From NCBI GenBank assembly GCA_030748215.1, contig JASMMK010000015.1, positions 1-64,000 of the forward strand: a DNA stretch of 64,000 nucleotides. The letters are read 5' to 3'. The notes below the pieces were generated by a model. That model was not told the origin of the DNA and ran no database searches. It saw only the letters and a program-made list of their open reading frames with translations. Position numbers and translations under genes: made by a program. Shown here in pieces: positions 1 to 8,406 of the stretch (position 1 is its first letter; each line of letters opens with the position of its first letter). The stretch is from Candidatus Scalindua sp. (GTDB taxonomy: Bacteria > Planctomycetota > Brocadiia > Brocadiales > Scalinduaceae).

Positions 1-1818
1 TTCAAACCGGCAGGCTACATTACAGACGATGCCGAACTTAAAGACCTTTCGGCCTTTTTCTTCTGGGGTGCGTGGGTTTGTGCGGTGGAAAGACCCGGAG
101 GTGAATCCAGTTATACCCATAACTGGCCTTTTGATGAATATGCCGGGAATACTCCGACACCTTCAGTAATCTTGTGGAGTGTTATTGGAATGCTGTTTCT
201 AATTTTCGGTCTGGGTGCAGTTCTCTGTACTTATAGTTACTATTCAAAGGCCTCTCAGTTGCAAGTCAAGGAGGATCCTGTTGACAATAAAAGTGTTGAT
301 GCATCAGCACCCACAGCCAGCCAACGAGCAACATATAAGTTCTTTGTTGTTGCCGTTTCACTGCTCTTCATACAGATTGTAGCCGGTGTCTTGACGATTC
401 ACGATTTTGTCGGTTTTACAACATTTTTTGGCTACAACATTTCTGAATTTCTACAGATAACTATTACGCGGAGCTGGCATGTGCAGTTATCAATTCTGTG
501 GATAGCTACCTGCTGGATAGCGGGTTCTATCTTTATTCTTCCCGGTATTTACAGGCGGGAATCGAAGCGTCAGGTACTTCTTATCAATGTGCTTTTCGGT
601 CTGCTGGTTTCAGTAGTTATTGGTATGTTTGTGGGCTGCTTTATGGGACCAAAGAATCTGCTTGGCGACCATTGGAGATTACTGGGTAATCAGGGATGGG
701 AATTTGTTGAGCTTGGCAAGTTGTGGCAGGTTGTTCTCTTTGCCGCGCTCGTTATGTGGGCCGTGATTATATACCGCGGGGTTAAACCAGCATTGAAAGG
801 GCAGTCAGCATTTTCTCTGCCATATTGGATTCTCTACTCTGTTATCGCTATAACTATTCTATTCCTGTCAAGCTTTGTGGGCGGGAAGAATACTAATTTT
901 GTTATTGCAGATTTCTGGCGCTGGTGTGTTATTCACATGTGGGCAGAGTGCTTTTTTGAGGTGTTTACAACAATAGTAATCGCCTGTTATATGATACTCA
1001 TGGGCTTGGTGTCCCGGCAGGGTGCTACCAGGGTGATTTACCTGGCGACGCTGCTGTTTCTCGGCTCAGGCCTTCTGGGCATTTCTCACAACTTTTACTG
1101 GAACGCAAAGCCAGCCGCTCTTATGGCCATGGGAAGTGTTTTTTCAACGCTCCAGGTTATTCCGCTTGTACTGTTAACGCTTGAAGTCTGGAAGTTTGTA
1201 CGAGTACCCGGATACTCATTTGGACGTTCAACAAATTCTGCCGTAACAGGATCATCCTTCGGATTCTCAGAGGCATTCCTGTTTCTCATTGCTGTGAATT
1301 TCTGGAACTTTTTCGGTGCCGGTGTATTTGGATTGATCATAAACCTTCCAATAATGAATTACTACGAACATGGTACCTACCTGACTGTCAATCACGGTCA
1401 CGCGGCATTAATGGGTGTTTACGGTAACCTGTCGATAGCGGCAGTTCTGTTCTGCAGTCGGCATGTTATAACTTCCAGGCGTTGGAACGTAAGGCTTCTC
1501 CGCTCTACCTTCTGGGCAATAAACGTGGGGCTCCTGCTGATGGTGGTGATGGATACATTTCCGGCAGGAGTGCTGCAATTCAGGTCGGTTGTTGAAAATG
1601 GCTATTGGGTGGCTCGTTCACAGGAATTTATTCTTGGCAGTGCATTCCAGGTGTTGACGTGGATGCGTGCGGTTGGTGGTGTGCTCTTTTTTGCCGGTGT
1701 GATACCGTTACTCTACTTTATGATATCTCGACTGAATTCACTCAAGGCTGCTGAGACAATGCATAGTTCAGAAGAGTCAGTTCTTACAAAGGAAGAGTTA
1801 ACGATGTGTGATGCTTAA
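1..1818 (+). CDS. nod: Quinol NO-reductase homologue with NO dismutase-type active site (5' partial)
   Basis: The reading frame is open from base 1, so the N-terminus is missing; the in-frame ATG-less stretch before base 85 already reads as qNOR sequence. The remaining part is a polytopic heme-copper-oxidase superfamily subunit of the single-chain quinol NO reductase type. FeB ligand motif HMWAE is present (His codon 934-936, Glu 946-948) and both heme ligands of NHGH are present (1393-1395, 1399-1401). The normally invariant His-His pair reads His-Asn (codons 1087-1092), and the conserved Glu 21 residues further on is Gln (1153-1155). Aligned to Geobacillus qNOR these are positions 560 and 581. 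The His-to-Asn change is the hallmark described for putative NO dismutases of Methylomirabilis and strain HdN1, which split NO to N2 and O2. The family is certain; the dismutase activity is inference, since an unusual or impaired reductase is the alternative. Confidence 0.85.
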   Translation, partial: FKPAGYITDDAELKDLSAFFFWGAWVCAVERPGGESSYTHNWPFDEYAGNTPTPSVILWSVIGMLFLIFGLGAVLCTYSYYSKASQLQVKEDPVDNKSVDASAPTASQRATYKFFVVAVSLLFIQIVAGVLTIHDFVGFTTFFGYNISEFLQITITRSWHVQLSILWIATCWIAGSIFILPGIYRRESKRQVLLINVLFGLLVSVVIGMFVGCFMGPKNLLGDHWRLLGNQGWEFVELGKLWQVVLFAALVMWAVIIYRGVKPALKGQSAFSLPYWILYSVIAITILFLSSFVGGKNTNFVIADFWRWCVIHMWAECFFEVFTTIVIACYMILMGLVSRQGATRVIYLATLLFLGSGLLGISHNFYWNAKPAALMAMGSVFSTLQVIPLVLLTLEVWKFVRVPGYSFGRSTNSAVTGSSFGFSEAFLFLIAVNFWNFFGAGVFGLIINLPIMNYYEHGTYLTVNHGHAALMGVYGNLSIAAVLFCSRHVITSRRWNVRLLRSTFWAINVGLLLMVVMDTFPAGVLQFRSVVENGYWVARSQEFILGSAFQVLTWMRAVGGVLFFAGVIPLLYFMISRLNSLKAAETMHSSEESVLTKEELTMCDA

Positions 1819-1947
1819 ATGACAATGCAATTTGCCTTTTGCTCAGGAAAAAGGTAAAATGATCGCAGAAATTATTACTATTAAAAAAAATATTTAAAAT
1901 AATTATTTGTTTTTAAATCTTTCTAAATTATAGGAGTGGAAATAAAC

Positions 1948-2502
1948 ATGTTGGTTATTAATCAAGTGTTGGGAAATATTAATACTGACGAAAAGTGGAA
2001 AGAACTTTATCAAGTAATGCGTAGTGAAAATCATGTACAAACAATAATGTTTACACGTAAAGAATCAGAAAGGTCTCGCTACTATAAAAAATTACCGAAA
2101 TTTGATGAAGAGATAGGGATAAATATCAAAAGAGGAACGATACTGCACGATGGAGATGTTCTATACTATGAAGAGGGTGAAAATATGTTTGTGGTTGACA
2201 TTGAGCCGGAGGAGATGATGGTTCTCCATTTTGTAGAGAAATTCCATGAAGATAAAATGCTTGAGCTGGCTGTTAAATTGGGTCATGCGATTGGTAACCA
2301 ACACTGGCAAATGAAGGTTGTTGGAAGGAAGATATATGTTCCGATAATGATCGACAAAAAAGTAATGGAATCCGTTATGAAAACGCATAATATTCTAGGT
2401 GTTAAATATTGTTTTGAGGAAGAAGTGGGGGAACAAACACTAAGTGGAGAGTACGGTTCTTTACAAAACACGTCACATAATCACGATCACCACAAATATT
2501 AA
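1948..2502 (+). CDS. ureE: Urease accessory protein UreE (nickel metallochaperone)
   Basis: UreE binds nickel and passes it to the UreG/UreF/UreD complex that assembles the urease active site. The protein is about 184 residues, as usual for the family. It shows the C-terminal domain motif HAIGNQHW, containing the conserved interfacial nickel-binding His region, and ends in a short His-rich tail (HNHDHH). I chose the ATG at 1948, preceded by TAGGAG at 1931-1936; a GTG at 1936 lies inside that ribosome binding site and is unlikely. A very AT-rich 120-bp gap separates it from the upstream NO-reductase homologue, so a promoter for the urea block probably lies at 1830-1930. It is the first gene of ureE-ureF-ureG-ureD; ureABC are not in the window. 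Confidence 0.93.
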   Translation: MLVINQVLGNINTDEKWKELYQVMRSENHVQTIMFTRKESERSRYYKKLPKFDEEIGINIKRGTILHDGDVLYYEEGENMFVVDIEPEEMMVLHFVEKFHEDKMLELAVKLGHAIGNQHWQMKVVGRKIYVPIMIDKKVMESVMKTHNILGVKYCFEEEVGEQTLSGEYGSLQNTSHNHDHHKY

Positions 2503-2519
2503 GAAAAGGATACTTAACA

Positions 2520-3260
2520 GTGAGTATTGACGGCAAAAAAATTCCATTAAGATATGATGTACAGGAAACACATTTAAAATCATTTGCAAAGGCACTTCAG
2601 ATATCAGATACTTTTTTTCCTGTGGGTATGTTTAACTTCTCTCATGGTTTTGAATCATTTGTTCAGGAGGAGATGGTGAAGGATGAAAACGATGTTGTCG
2701 CTTTGCTTGGTGACATTCTTTCCTGCCAAATCGCTCCCGCTGATTGTGTTGCGTTGGCCAATGGTTACAGGGCAGCAGAGCAGTGTGATTTAAATACCAT
2801 TTTATTGGTGGATGAAATGCTTTATGCGATGAAGCTGACAATTGAAAACAGGGATTGTTCTGTAAAGACAGGAAAGTGTCTTCTGTCTAATATCCTGTTA
2901 ATGGTTCCCAAAAATTTAATTATTCGTGAATTTAACGAAAAAGTATGTGCGGGGGACAGTCCGGGAAACTATGCGGTTGCATTAGGTTTAGGTGGCTATC
3001 TCCTAGGAATAACGTGTTCTGAGGTGATGATGATAGAGTTGTATTCCTTTTGTGTTAGTCTTATTAGCGCGGCAATGAAGCTTGTTCAAATTGATCACTA
3101 TACGGCAATAAAGATAATCAATGACTTGCAGCCTTTATTAGTGGATATTATAAAAAAGAATATATACAAATCACCGGGCGAAATGTATTCCTGTGCGCCT
3201 TTAGTAGATATTATGTCTATAAAGCATGAACAAGCAACTGTCCGAATGTTTTTGAGTTAG
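2520..3260 (+). CDS. ureF: Urease accessory protein UreF
   Basis: UreF is the all-helical scaffold that, with UreD and UreG, forms the GTP-dependent urease activation complex. The protein is 246 residues and begins its family-typical region with DTFFPVGMFNFSHGFESFV, matching the conserved UreF N-terminal motif around a D-x-x-F-P-x-G core. The start is GTG at 2520, nine bases after an AAGGA ribosome binding site, 17 bases downstream of ureE. The C-terminus (MSIKHEQATVRMF) resembles the usual UreF end (D-I-x-x-M-x-H-E), which contacts UreG. Translational coupling with ureE is likely. Confidence 0.92.
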   Translation: MSIDGKKIPLRYDVQETHLKSFAKALQISDTFFPVGMFNFSHGFESFVQEEMVKDENDVVALLGDILSCQIAPADCVALANGYRAAEQCDLNTILLVDEMLYAMKLTIENRDCSVKTGKCLLSNILLMVPKNLIIREFNEKVCAGDSPGNYAVALGLGGYLLGITCSEVMMIELYSFCVSLISAAMKLVQIDHYTAIKIINDLQPLLVDIIKKNIYKSPGEMYSCAPLVDIMSIKHEQATVRMFLS

Positions 3261-3298
3261 TGTACAATTTTTTGGAATTCTAAGAGGAAGGAGAATTA

Positions 3299-3919
3299 AT
3301 GGAAAACAAGATTCCGCGAATTGGTGTAGGAGGGCCTGTCGGTTCCGGTAAAACGGCACTTATTGAAGCCGTAGTGCCTGTATTGGTGAAAAATGGGTAC
3401 AAACCAATTATCGTGACCAATGATATTGTTACAAAGGAAGATGCCGAACATGTAAAAAAGACACTAGAGGGTGTTATCCCTGCTGATCGCGTTTTAGGTG
3501 TTGAGACGGGAGGGTGTCCTCATACGGCAGTGAGAGAAGATCCGAGCATGAATCTGATTGCCGTAGAGGAGATGGAAAAAAAATTTCCGGATTCTCACAT
3601 ACTTTTTGTTGAAACAGGAGGGGACAATCTGACACTCACATTTAATTCTGCATTAGTAGATTATTACATTTACGTAATTGATGTCGCTGCTGGAGAAAAA
3701 ATCCCTCGCAAAAATGGCCCTGCAATTACCCAATCTGATCTGTTGATTATTAATAAGATTGATCTGGCTCCACTTGTAAATGCAGATTTAAAAATAATGG
3801 AGCGCGATACAAAGGTGAAGAGAAATGATAAACCTTTTATCTTTACCAATTGCCATACCAAAGAAGGTATAGACGTTGTATTCCAACTAATTAAAAAAGA
3901 GGTTCTTTTTGAGGATTAA
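3299..3919 (+). CDS. ureG: Urease accessory GTPase UreG
   Basis: UreG is the SIMIBI-class GTPase that drives nickel insertion into apo-urease. At 206 residues it has the usual length. The P-loop GGPVGSGKT occupies residues 11-19. The nickel/zinc-binding Cys-Pro-His motif is at residues 73-75 inside VETGGCPHTAVREDPS. The FVETGGDNL switch segment and the NKIDLA base-specificity motif follow. A good ribosome binding site (GGAAGGAG, 3286-3293) precedes the ATG. It lies 38 bases after ureF and 12 bases before ureD. HypB is the closest paralogue, but the CPH context and neighbours make UreG secure. Confidence 0.97.
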   Translation: MENKIPRIGVGGPVGSGKTALIEAVVPVLVKNGYKPIIVTNDIVTKEDAEHVKKTLEGVIPADRVLGVETGGCPHTAVREDPSMNLIAVEEMEKKFPDSHILFVETGGDNLTLTFNSALVDYYIYVIDVAAGEKIPRKNGPAITQSDLLIINKIDLAPLVNADLKIMERDTKVKRNDKPFIFTNCHTKEGIDVVFQLIKKEVLFED

Positions 3920-3931
3920 TGTTTACATTAA

Positions 3932-4870
3932 ATGCTAAAATCTAGCGTTGTTGATTCAAACGATTACTATACTCCTGTAAGTATTCCATCAGAATTTAAC
4001 CAGTATGACCTGGAAGTTCCAACACTCAATGTTGGCAATGCAGGCAAGGTCGGGTTGCTGGCTTTAGTCTTAGAAAATAGAGAGGGAAAGACGACACTTG
4101 TAGAAAACTATCATAAAGTTCCATTGCAAGTTCAAAAGGCCCTTTATATTGATGAGAATATGCCTCATATGCCTTTTGTGTATATCATGAGCCCGAGTGG
4201 TGGAATACTACAAGGTGATAGACTGAGAATAGACATACACGGGCATGAGAATACTACTTTTCATATTACGACCCAGGCTGCGACTAAGATATATCGTATG
4301 GAGAAAAATTATGCAACTCAGATTCTGAATATTACTCTTGATGATGGGTCATATGCAGAATTCTTACCTGATATGATTATCCCATTTAGGGATTCTCGCT
4401 TTTATCAAGAGGTTAATTTAAAAATTCATGAGGATGCAACTTGTCTTTATAGTGAAATATTGTTACCAGGGCGTGTGACTTATGGAGAGTCATTTCTCTA
4501 TGAAATGTTTTATTCGAGATTTAAGGCAACTGATCTATCAGGAAGTTTCAGGTGTTTAGATAATATGGTTTTTTCACCAAAAACGAGTAATCCTAAGTCG
4601 TGTGGTATACTTGGCAATTGGGATATTGTAGCAAGCATTTATTTGCTAACTAAGAAAGTAGAAAGTAAAATACTGAATGCCGAAATAGAAGGAAGTGTAC
4701 AAAAAGCTGATAATGTATATATTGCTTCCACAGTACTTCCTCATTCGGATGGTATTATTGTCCGCATATTGGGTAGAGAATCGAATGATGTTGAGCTTGT
4801 TTGCAAACAAATATGGGATTTGATCCGAATGAAATTACATGGAAAACCTGCTCCTGATTTAAGAAAATAA
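3932..4870 (+). CDS. ureD: Urease accessory protein UreD (UreH)
   Basis: UreD binds apo-urease directly and forms the tunnel through which nickel reaches the active site. The protein is 312 residues. Recognisable family blocks are the SPSGGILQGDRL segment near residue 90, the TTQAATKIYRM segment near residue 115 and the LPDMIIPFRDSRF segment near residue 145; the family consensus of the last is L-P-x-P-x-I-P-F. It starts 12 bases after the ureG stop and lacks a clear ribosome binding site, which suggests coupled translation. The order E-F-G-D without A, B and C implies that the structural genes sit elsewhere or were separated by rearrangement. Confidence 0.93.
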   Translation: MLKSSVVDSNDYYTPVSIPSEFNQYDLEVPTLNVGNAGKVGLLALVLENREGKTTLVENYHKVPLQVQKALYIDENMPHMPFVYIMSPSGGILQGDRLRIDIHGHENTTFHITTQAATKIYRMEKNYATQILNITLDDGSYAEFLPDMIIPFRDSRFYQEVNLKIHEDATCLYSEILLPGRVTYGESFLYEMFYSRFKATDLSGSFRCLDNMVFSPKTSNPKSCGILGNWDIVASIYLLTKKVESKILNAEIEGSVQKADNVYIASTVLPHSDGIIVRILGRESNDVELVCKQIWDLIRMKLHGKPAPDLRK

Positions 4871-4911
4871 TAAACGGTATTATCAATTAAGCTTTATATA
4901 GGAAAATATCA

Positions 4912-6483
4912 ATGACAGAACAGAGCCTTGGTAATGTACAAGCACAGAGTGTGGGAAATACTGCTCTCGAAAATAACTGTGCTGCAGTTTTGTCTATAGC
5001 TGATACTGTACGGACTACACTAGGACCAAAAGGATTAGATAAATTACTAGTGGATGAACTGGGAAATCGTTTTATTACAAACGATGGGGCGACCATAATG
5101 CTATCAGTTAAAACTGTCCATCCTGTAGCAAAATTGGTTGTTGAAATTGCAGACAGGCAAGAAGAGAAGGTTGGTGATGGTACGACTACTGCTGTTGTGT
5201 TAGCGGCAGAAATGATAAAGGAGGGTAACCGGCTGATTACTGACATTGGTATCCATCCTACATTGATTGTGAGAGGTATCGAGTTGGGGATCCAGCGCTC
5301 TATTGAACTTTTCAAGCAAATGGCGATAAAGATTAACGTGGAGGATGCTGGTCTTGCTCAAGTGATTTCGACGGCTGCAGGAAGTAGAATGGATGGAGGT
5401 CAGGTTGTCTCATTAGTAAGTGACGCCCTTGGCTTTCTGAAAAAACCAAATGGAAAAAAGGGAATGATTAATTTGAAAAAAAGTATTTTTTTAATTAATA
5501 ACCCTATGCTGGACGATAGGGTATTTGATGGAATAGTTATTCAAAAACAGCTCTTTGGTCAACAAATACCTGATAATCTGGATAATACCAAAGCGGTCCT
5601 TCTTAAAATAGACTTAAAAGAGATTAAGGAGTCATTGGTTAAAGAGATGAAAAACTATGATGAAATCGTGCGGATGAAAGAACGTCAAACAAAAATGACA
5701 AAAGAGATTTCTGATAGTATATGTGAAACTGGCGCTGGCATTGTATTTATGGCCTCTGCCCATGCGGATGAACAACTCTTGGCCAATCTCCTTGAAGAGA
5801 ATGTCTTGATGATACATGTCTCTAACGAAGAGCTTCTTAACATTGCAAATACCTTAGACGTACAGGTAGTAAGAAGAAAAGAGGATATCGGAGAAATATC
5901 AGTTGGCACTTTTAAGAGTGTATACTATGATGAAGAGAATGGATTATTCTTCTTAGAGAATCACGCGCAGCGAAAAATGGTGACAATCATCATTGGAGGT
6001 GTTACAAAAGTGACATCTCAGGAGCGGTGGCGTACTGTGAAAGATGGTATTTCAGCAGCGCAGTCAGCATTGAATGATGGCATTGTAGCAGGGGGAGGAG
6101 CGGTGGAGCTTTGCATCAGTGAGAAATTAAAAGAGGAAAACTCGAATAGTGGAGTTGATTCTATAGGTATTGAAGTGGTTGCTCATGCCCTTTCAGGTAT
6201 TATGCGTCAAATACTTACAAATGCGGGCTTTAATGGTTTTGAAAAAATGGCTGAGATCAAAAATAAATCCGGAGAATATGGAATAGATATTAGTACAGGG
6301 AAAGAAATAAATATGTTTGAAGCCGGGGTTGTTGATTCAGCAGGTATTAAGATTAATGCATTGAAATCGGCTGCTGAAATCGTCAAAGCTGTTTTGCGTA
6401 TTGATAGAATATTAATTGCCCATTCTCCTCATAATGCAGTTATTGGAAAGTCCGCAAATGAAACAAATTTCAATGATAAATAA
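4912..6483 (+). CDS. Archaeal-like (group II/III) thermosome-type chaperonin
   Basis: This 523-residue protein is a TCP-1/thermosome-like chaperonin rather than GroEL. N-terminal blocks LGPKGLDKLLVDELG and NDGAT and the ATPase motif GDGTTT (residues 88-93) follow the thermosome pattern, and the C-terminal AGGGAVELCIS block is also present. Bacterial homologues are known as group III chaperonins, first described in Carboxydothermus and a few other bacteria; they have a built-in lid and need no GroES. No groES-like gene is nearby. It follows ureD by 41 bases and precedes a urea transporter by 38 bases, so it is probably transcribed with the urea genes. A role in folding urease or its maturation complex is my inference from position only. 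Confidence 0.93.
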   Translation: MTEQSLGNVQAQSVGNTALENNCAAVLSIADTVRTTLGPKGLDKLLVDELGNRFITNDGATIMLSVKTVHPVAKLVVEIADRQEEKVGDGTTTAVVLAAEMIKEGNRLITDIGIHPTLIVRGIELGIQRSIELFKQMAIKINVEDAGLAQVISTAAGSRMDGGQVVSLVSDALGFLKKPNGKKGMINLKKSIFLINNPMLDDRVFDGIVIQKQLFGQQIPDNLDNTKAVLLKIDLKEIKESLVKEMKNYDEIVRMKERQTKMTKEISDSICETGAGIVFMASAHADEQLLANLLEENVLMIHVSNEELLNIANTLDVQVVRRKEDIGEISVGTFKSVYYDEENGLFFLENHAQRKMVTIIIGGVTKVTSQERWRTVKDGISAAQSALNDGIVAGGGAVELCISEKLKEENSNSGVDSIGIEVVAHALSGIMRQILTNAGFNGFEKMAEIKNKSGEYGIDISTGKEINMFEAGVVDSAGIKINALKSAAEIVKAVLRIDRILIAHSPHNAVIGKSANETNFNDK

Positions 6484-6521
6484 ATAATAAAAATTTTATT
6501 ATTTGGTAGGTAATTTTACTT

Positions 6522-8369
6522 ATGCTACTAGTTATAGAAGCTCAATACGTACTTCCTTGCCAATCCGCATATTACATCATAGCCGCCTTTGGGATTATCT
6601 TTTTGATATTTAGTATTTTGTGGTGGAGAAATACCAAAAAGATACCCTGCAATAATACCGCCGAATGGTTTTTAACTGCAGGCAGAAATACGAAGGGCGG
6701 GATAGTAACGGCTTCTATTGTTAGTACCTGGACTTGGGCTGCTACAATCATGGTATCCTCCAAAATGGGATATATCTATGGTATTAGCGGCCCATACTGG
6801 TATGCTGCAGGGGCAACGATACCCATCCTTTTGTTTAGCATAATAGCAGTTAAGTTGAAAAAGCTGGTCCCTCAGTTGCATACATTTCCAGAATTCATTT
6901 TGTACCGATATGACAAAAAAAATCATTGGATTATGATTATTGTAGGGTTGTTGGCTTGTACCATAGTAACTACTATGGTAATACTAGGAGGCGCCTTGGC
7001 CCTAAATGTTTTAACGGGCATCAGCATAAAGGTTGCAGTTCTTATTATTCCTTTGGCGTTTTGTTTCTACAGCTCTATTGCGGGTTTAAAAGGTTCTTTC
7101 GTTACAGATTATATTCAGATTGCAATCATCTTTGTTGTCGTAATAGGATTATCTATTGTATTCTATTATGAGTATGGAGATTTTGGTTTATGCCAGATGC
7201 TGGAAAATATTCCCAACAGAGAAAGATTGGTTACCATTACCGCTTTTTCCGGAGTCATGTTTGGAATAATAAATACGATTGGGAATTTTGGTACAGTATT
7301 CTTAGATCAAACGTATTGGCAAAGGGCGATTGCTGTTAATTACAAATCTGCAGGTAGTTGCTTTTTAACAGCAGGACTAGCCTGGTTTGCAATACCTGTT
7401 TGTATAGCAACTGTTTTGGGAATAGGTGGGTTGTTATTAGGTATCGATATTAGTGATTCCACAACAATAGCTCCGTTAATGGCCTATAATATTGCAGGCA
7501 ACATCGGAGGTATAGCTTTTTTAATAATGCTTTTTATGGCTATTATTTCGACTGGAAATTCTGAATCTGTTGCTGTCGCCTCTATTATTGCGAACGACAT
7601 ATATCGTCTAAATATCAAACCACAGGCGACAGATAAACAAATACTTAAGGTTTCTCGTTTTGCTACAGGTCTTTTCGGAATTATTGTGGGAATATTAAGT
7701 TTTTCACTTTATTCAATAGGTGTACAGGTTTATTTCCTATATCTTGCAATGGGTATATTCCTTGGATCTGCAGTGTTTCCGATCATTTTAGGAATTATGT
7801 GGAAAAGGTTGTCGTCATTTGGTTCCTTTTGGGGAACATTACTGGGACTTGTCAGTGGGATTATTGTATGGATAGCAGTGGCTTGTATTCAAGAAAAAAG
7901 CTTGTTAACGGTGTCTATAACAAATATAGCACCCATGGCTTATGCAAATTGTACAGCTATTCTAGTAAGTGGGATTGTTTGCTTGATTGATGGCTACTTG
8001 TTAAATAGAGATAATTTTGATTTTTCCAAGATTCAACTAAAAATAAGTTCCTTCCTGATAAAACAGGAAATAGATGAAATGGAAGGGATTGAGCCTACAC
8101 CCAAGTATGTCTATTTTAAGAATATCAATCGGTATTTTAAAACAAGTGGCCGGAAAATTATTTTGTATGCAATCTTTATCTCCTTAGCCATAGAAATCTT
8201 TTTCCCTGGAGTGATGTATCTTTCGGGTTTTACTTTTAGTGAAGGATTTTTTAGCTATTGGATTATTGGGACACTTGTGTGGCTTATGTTTTCCGCTGGA
8301 TATACTATTCTTGTACCAATTATTGATTTCTTTCAAGTTGACGAACCGGTAGAGCTACATTATGAATGA
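6522..8369 (+). CDS. Sodium/solute symporter family protein, DUR3-like urea transporter
   Basis: The 615-residue product has about 14-15 hydrophobic segments and belongs to the sodium:solute symporter (SSS) family. The sequences IVSTWTWAATIM, YGISGPYWYAAGATIP and the LHTFPEF block match the DUR3 branch, which contains urea and polyamine transporters, better than the proline or pantothenate branches. A hydrophilic loop at about residues 505-550 precedes the last two helices. Placement directly after four urease maturation genes and the chaperonin supports urea as the substrate. The start is ATG at 6522, with TTTGGTAGG about 10 bases upstream. Substrate specificity is inferred. Confidence 0.85.
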   Translation: MLLVIEAQYVLPCQSAYYIIAAFGIIFLIFSILWWRNTKKIPCNNTAEWFLTAGRNTKGGIVTASIVSTWTWAATIMVSSKMGYIYGISGPYWYAAGATIPILLFSIIAVKLKKLVPQLHTFPEFILYRYDKKNHWIMIIVGLLACTIVTTMVILGGALALNVLTGISIKVAVLIIPLAFCFYSSIAGLKGSFVTDYIQIAIIFVVVIGLSIVFYYEYGDFGLCQMLENIPNRERLVTITAFSGVMFGIINTIGNFGTVFLDQTYWQRAIAVNYKSAGSCFLTAGLAWFAIPVCIATVLGIGGLLLGIDISDSTTIAPLMAYNIAGNIGGIAFLIMLFMAIISTGNSESVAVASIIANDIYRLNIKPQATDKQILKVSRFATGLFGIIVGILSFSLYSIGVQVYFLYLAMGIFLGSAVFPIILGIMWKRLSSFGSFWGTLLGLVSGIIVWIAVACIQEKSLLTVSITNIAPMAYANCTAILVSGIVCLIDGYLLNRDNFDFSKIQLKISSFLIKQEIDEMEGIEPTPKYVYFKNINRYFKTSGRKIILYAIFISLAIEIFFPGVMYLSGFTFSEGFFSYWIIGTLVWLMFSAGYTILVPIIDFFQVDEPVELHYE

Positions 8370-8406
8370 ATCCTGAATAAAGTATAAATTTTAAAGGTAT
8401 AAAAAA

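Noticed and set aside
498-689. Overlapping open frames inside the NO-reductase homologue and other long genes on both strands.
   Set aside because: They have no ribosome binding site or conserved motif, overlap well-supported genes completely, and vanish on comparison of protein quality.
4912-6483. Calling the chaperonin GroEL.
   Set aside because: Its motifs follow the thermosome pattern (NDGAT, GDGTTTA, no GroEL GGM tail) and no groES is adjacent.
6522-8369. Calling the SSS protein a proline or acetate permease.
   Set aside because: The STWTWAAT and YGISGPYWYAAGAT segments and the urease neighbourhood favour the DUR3 branch.
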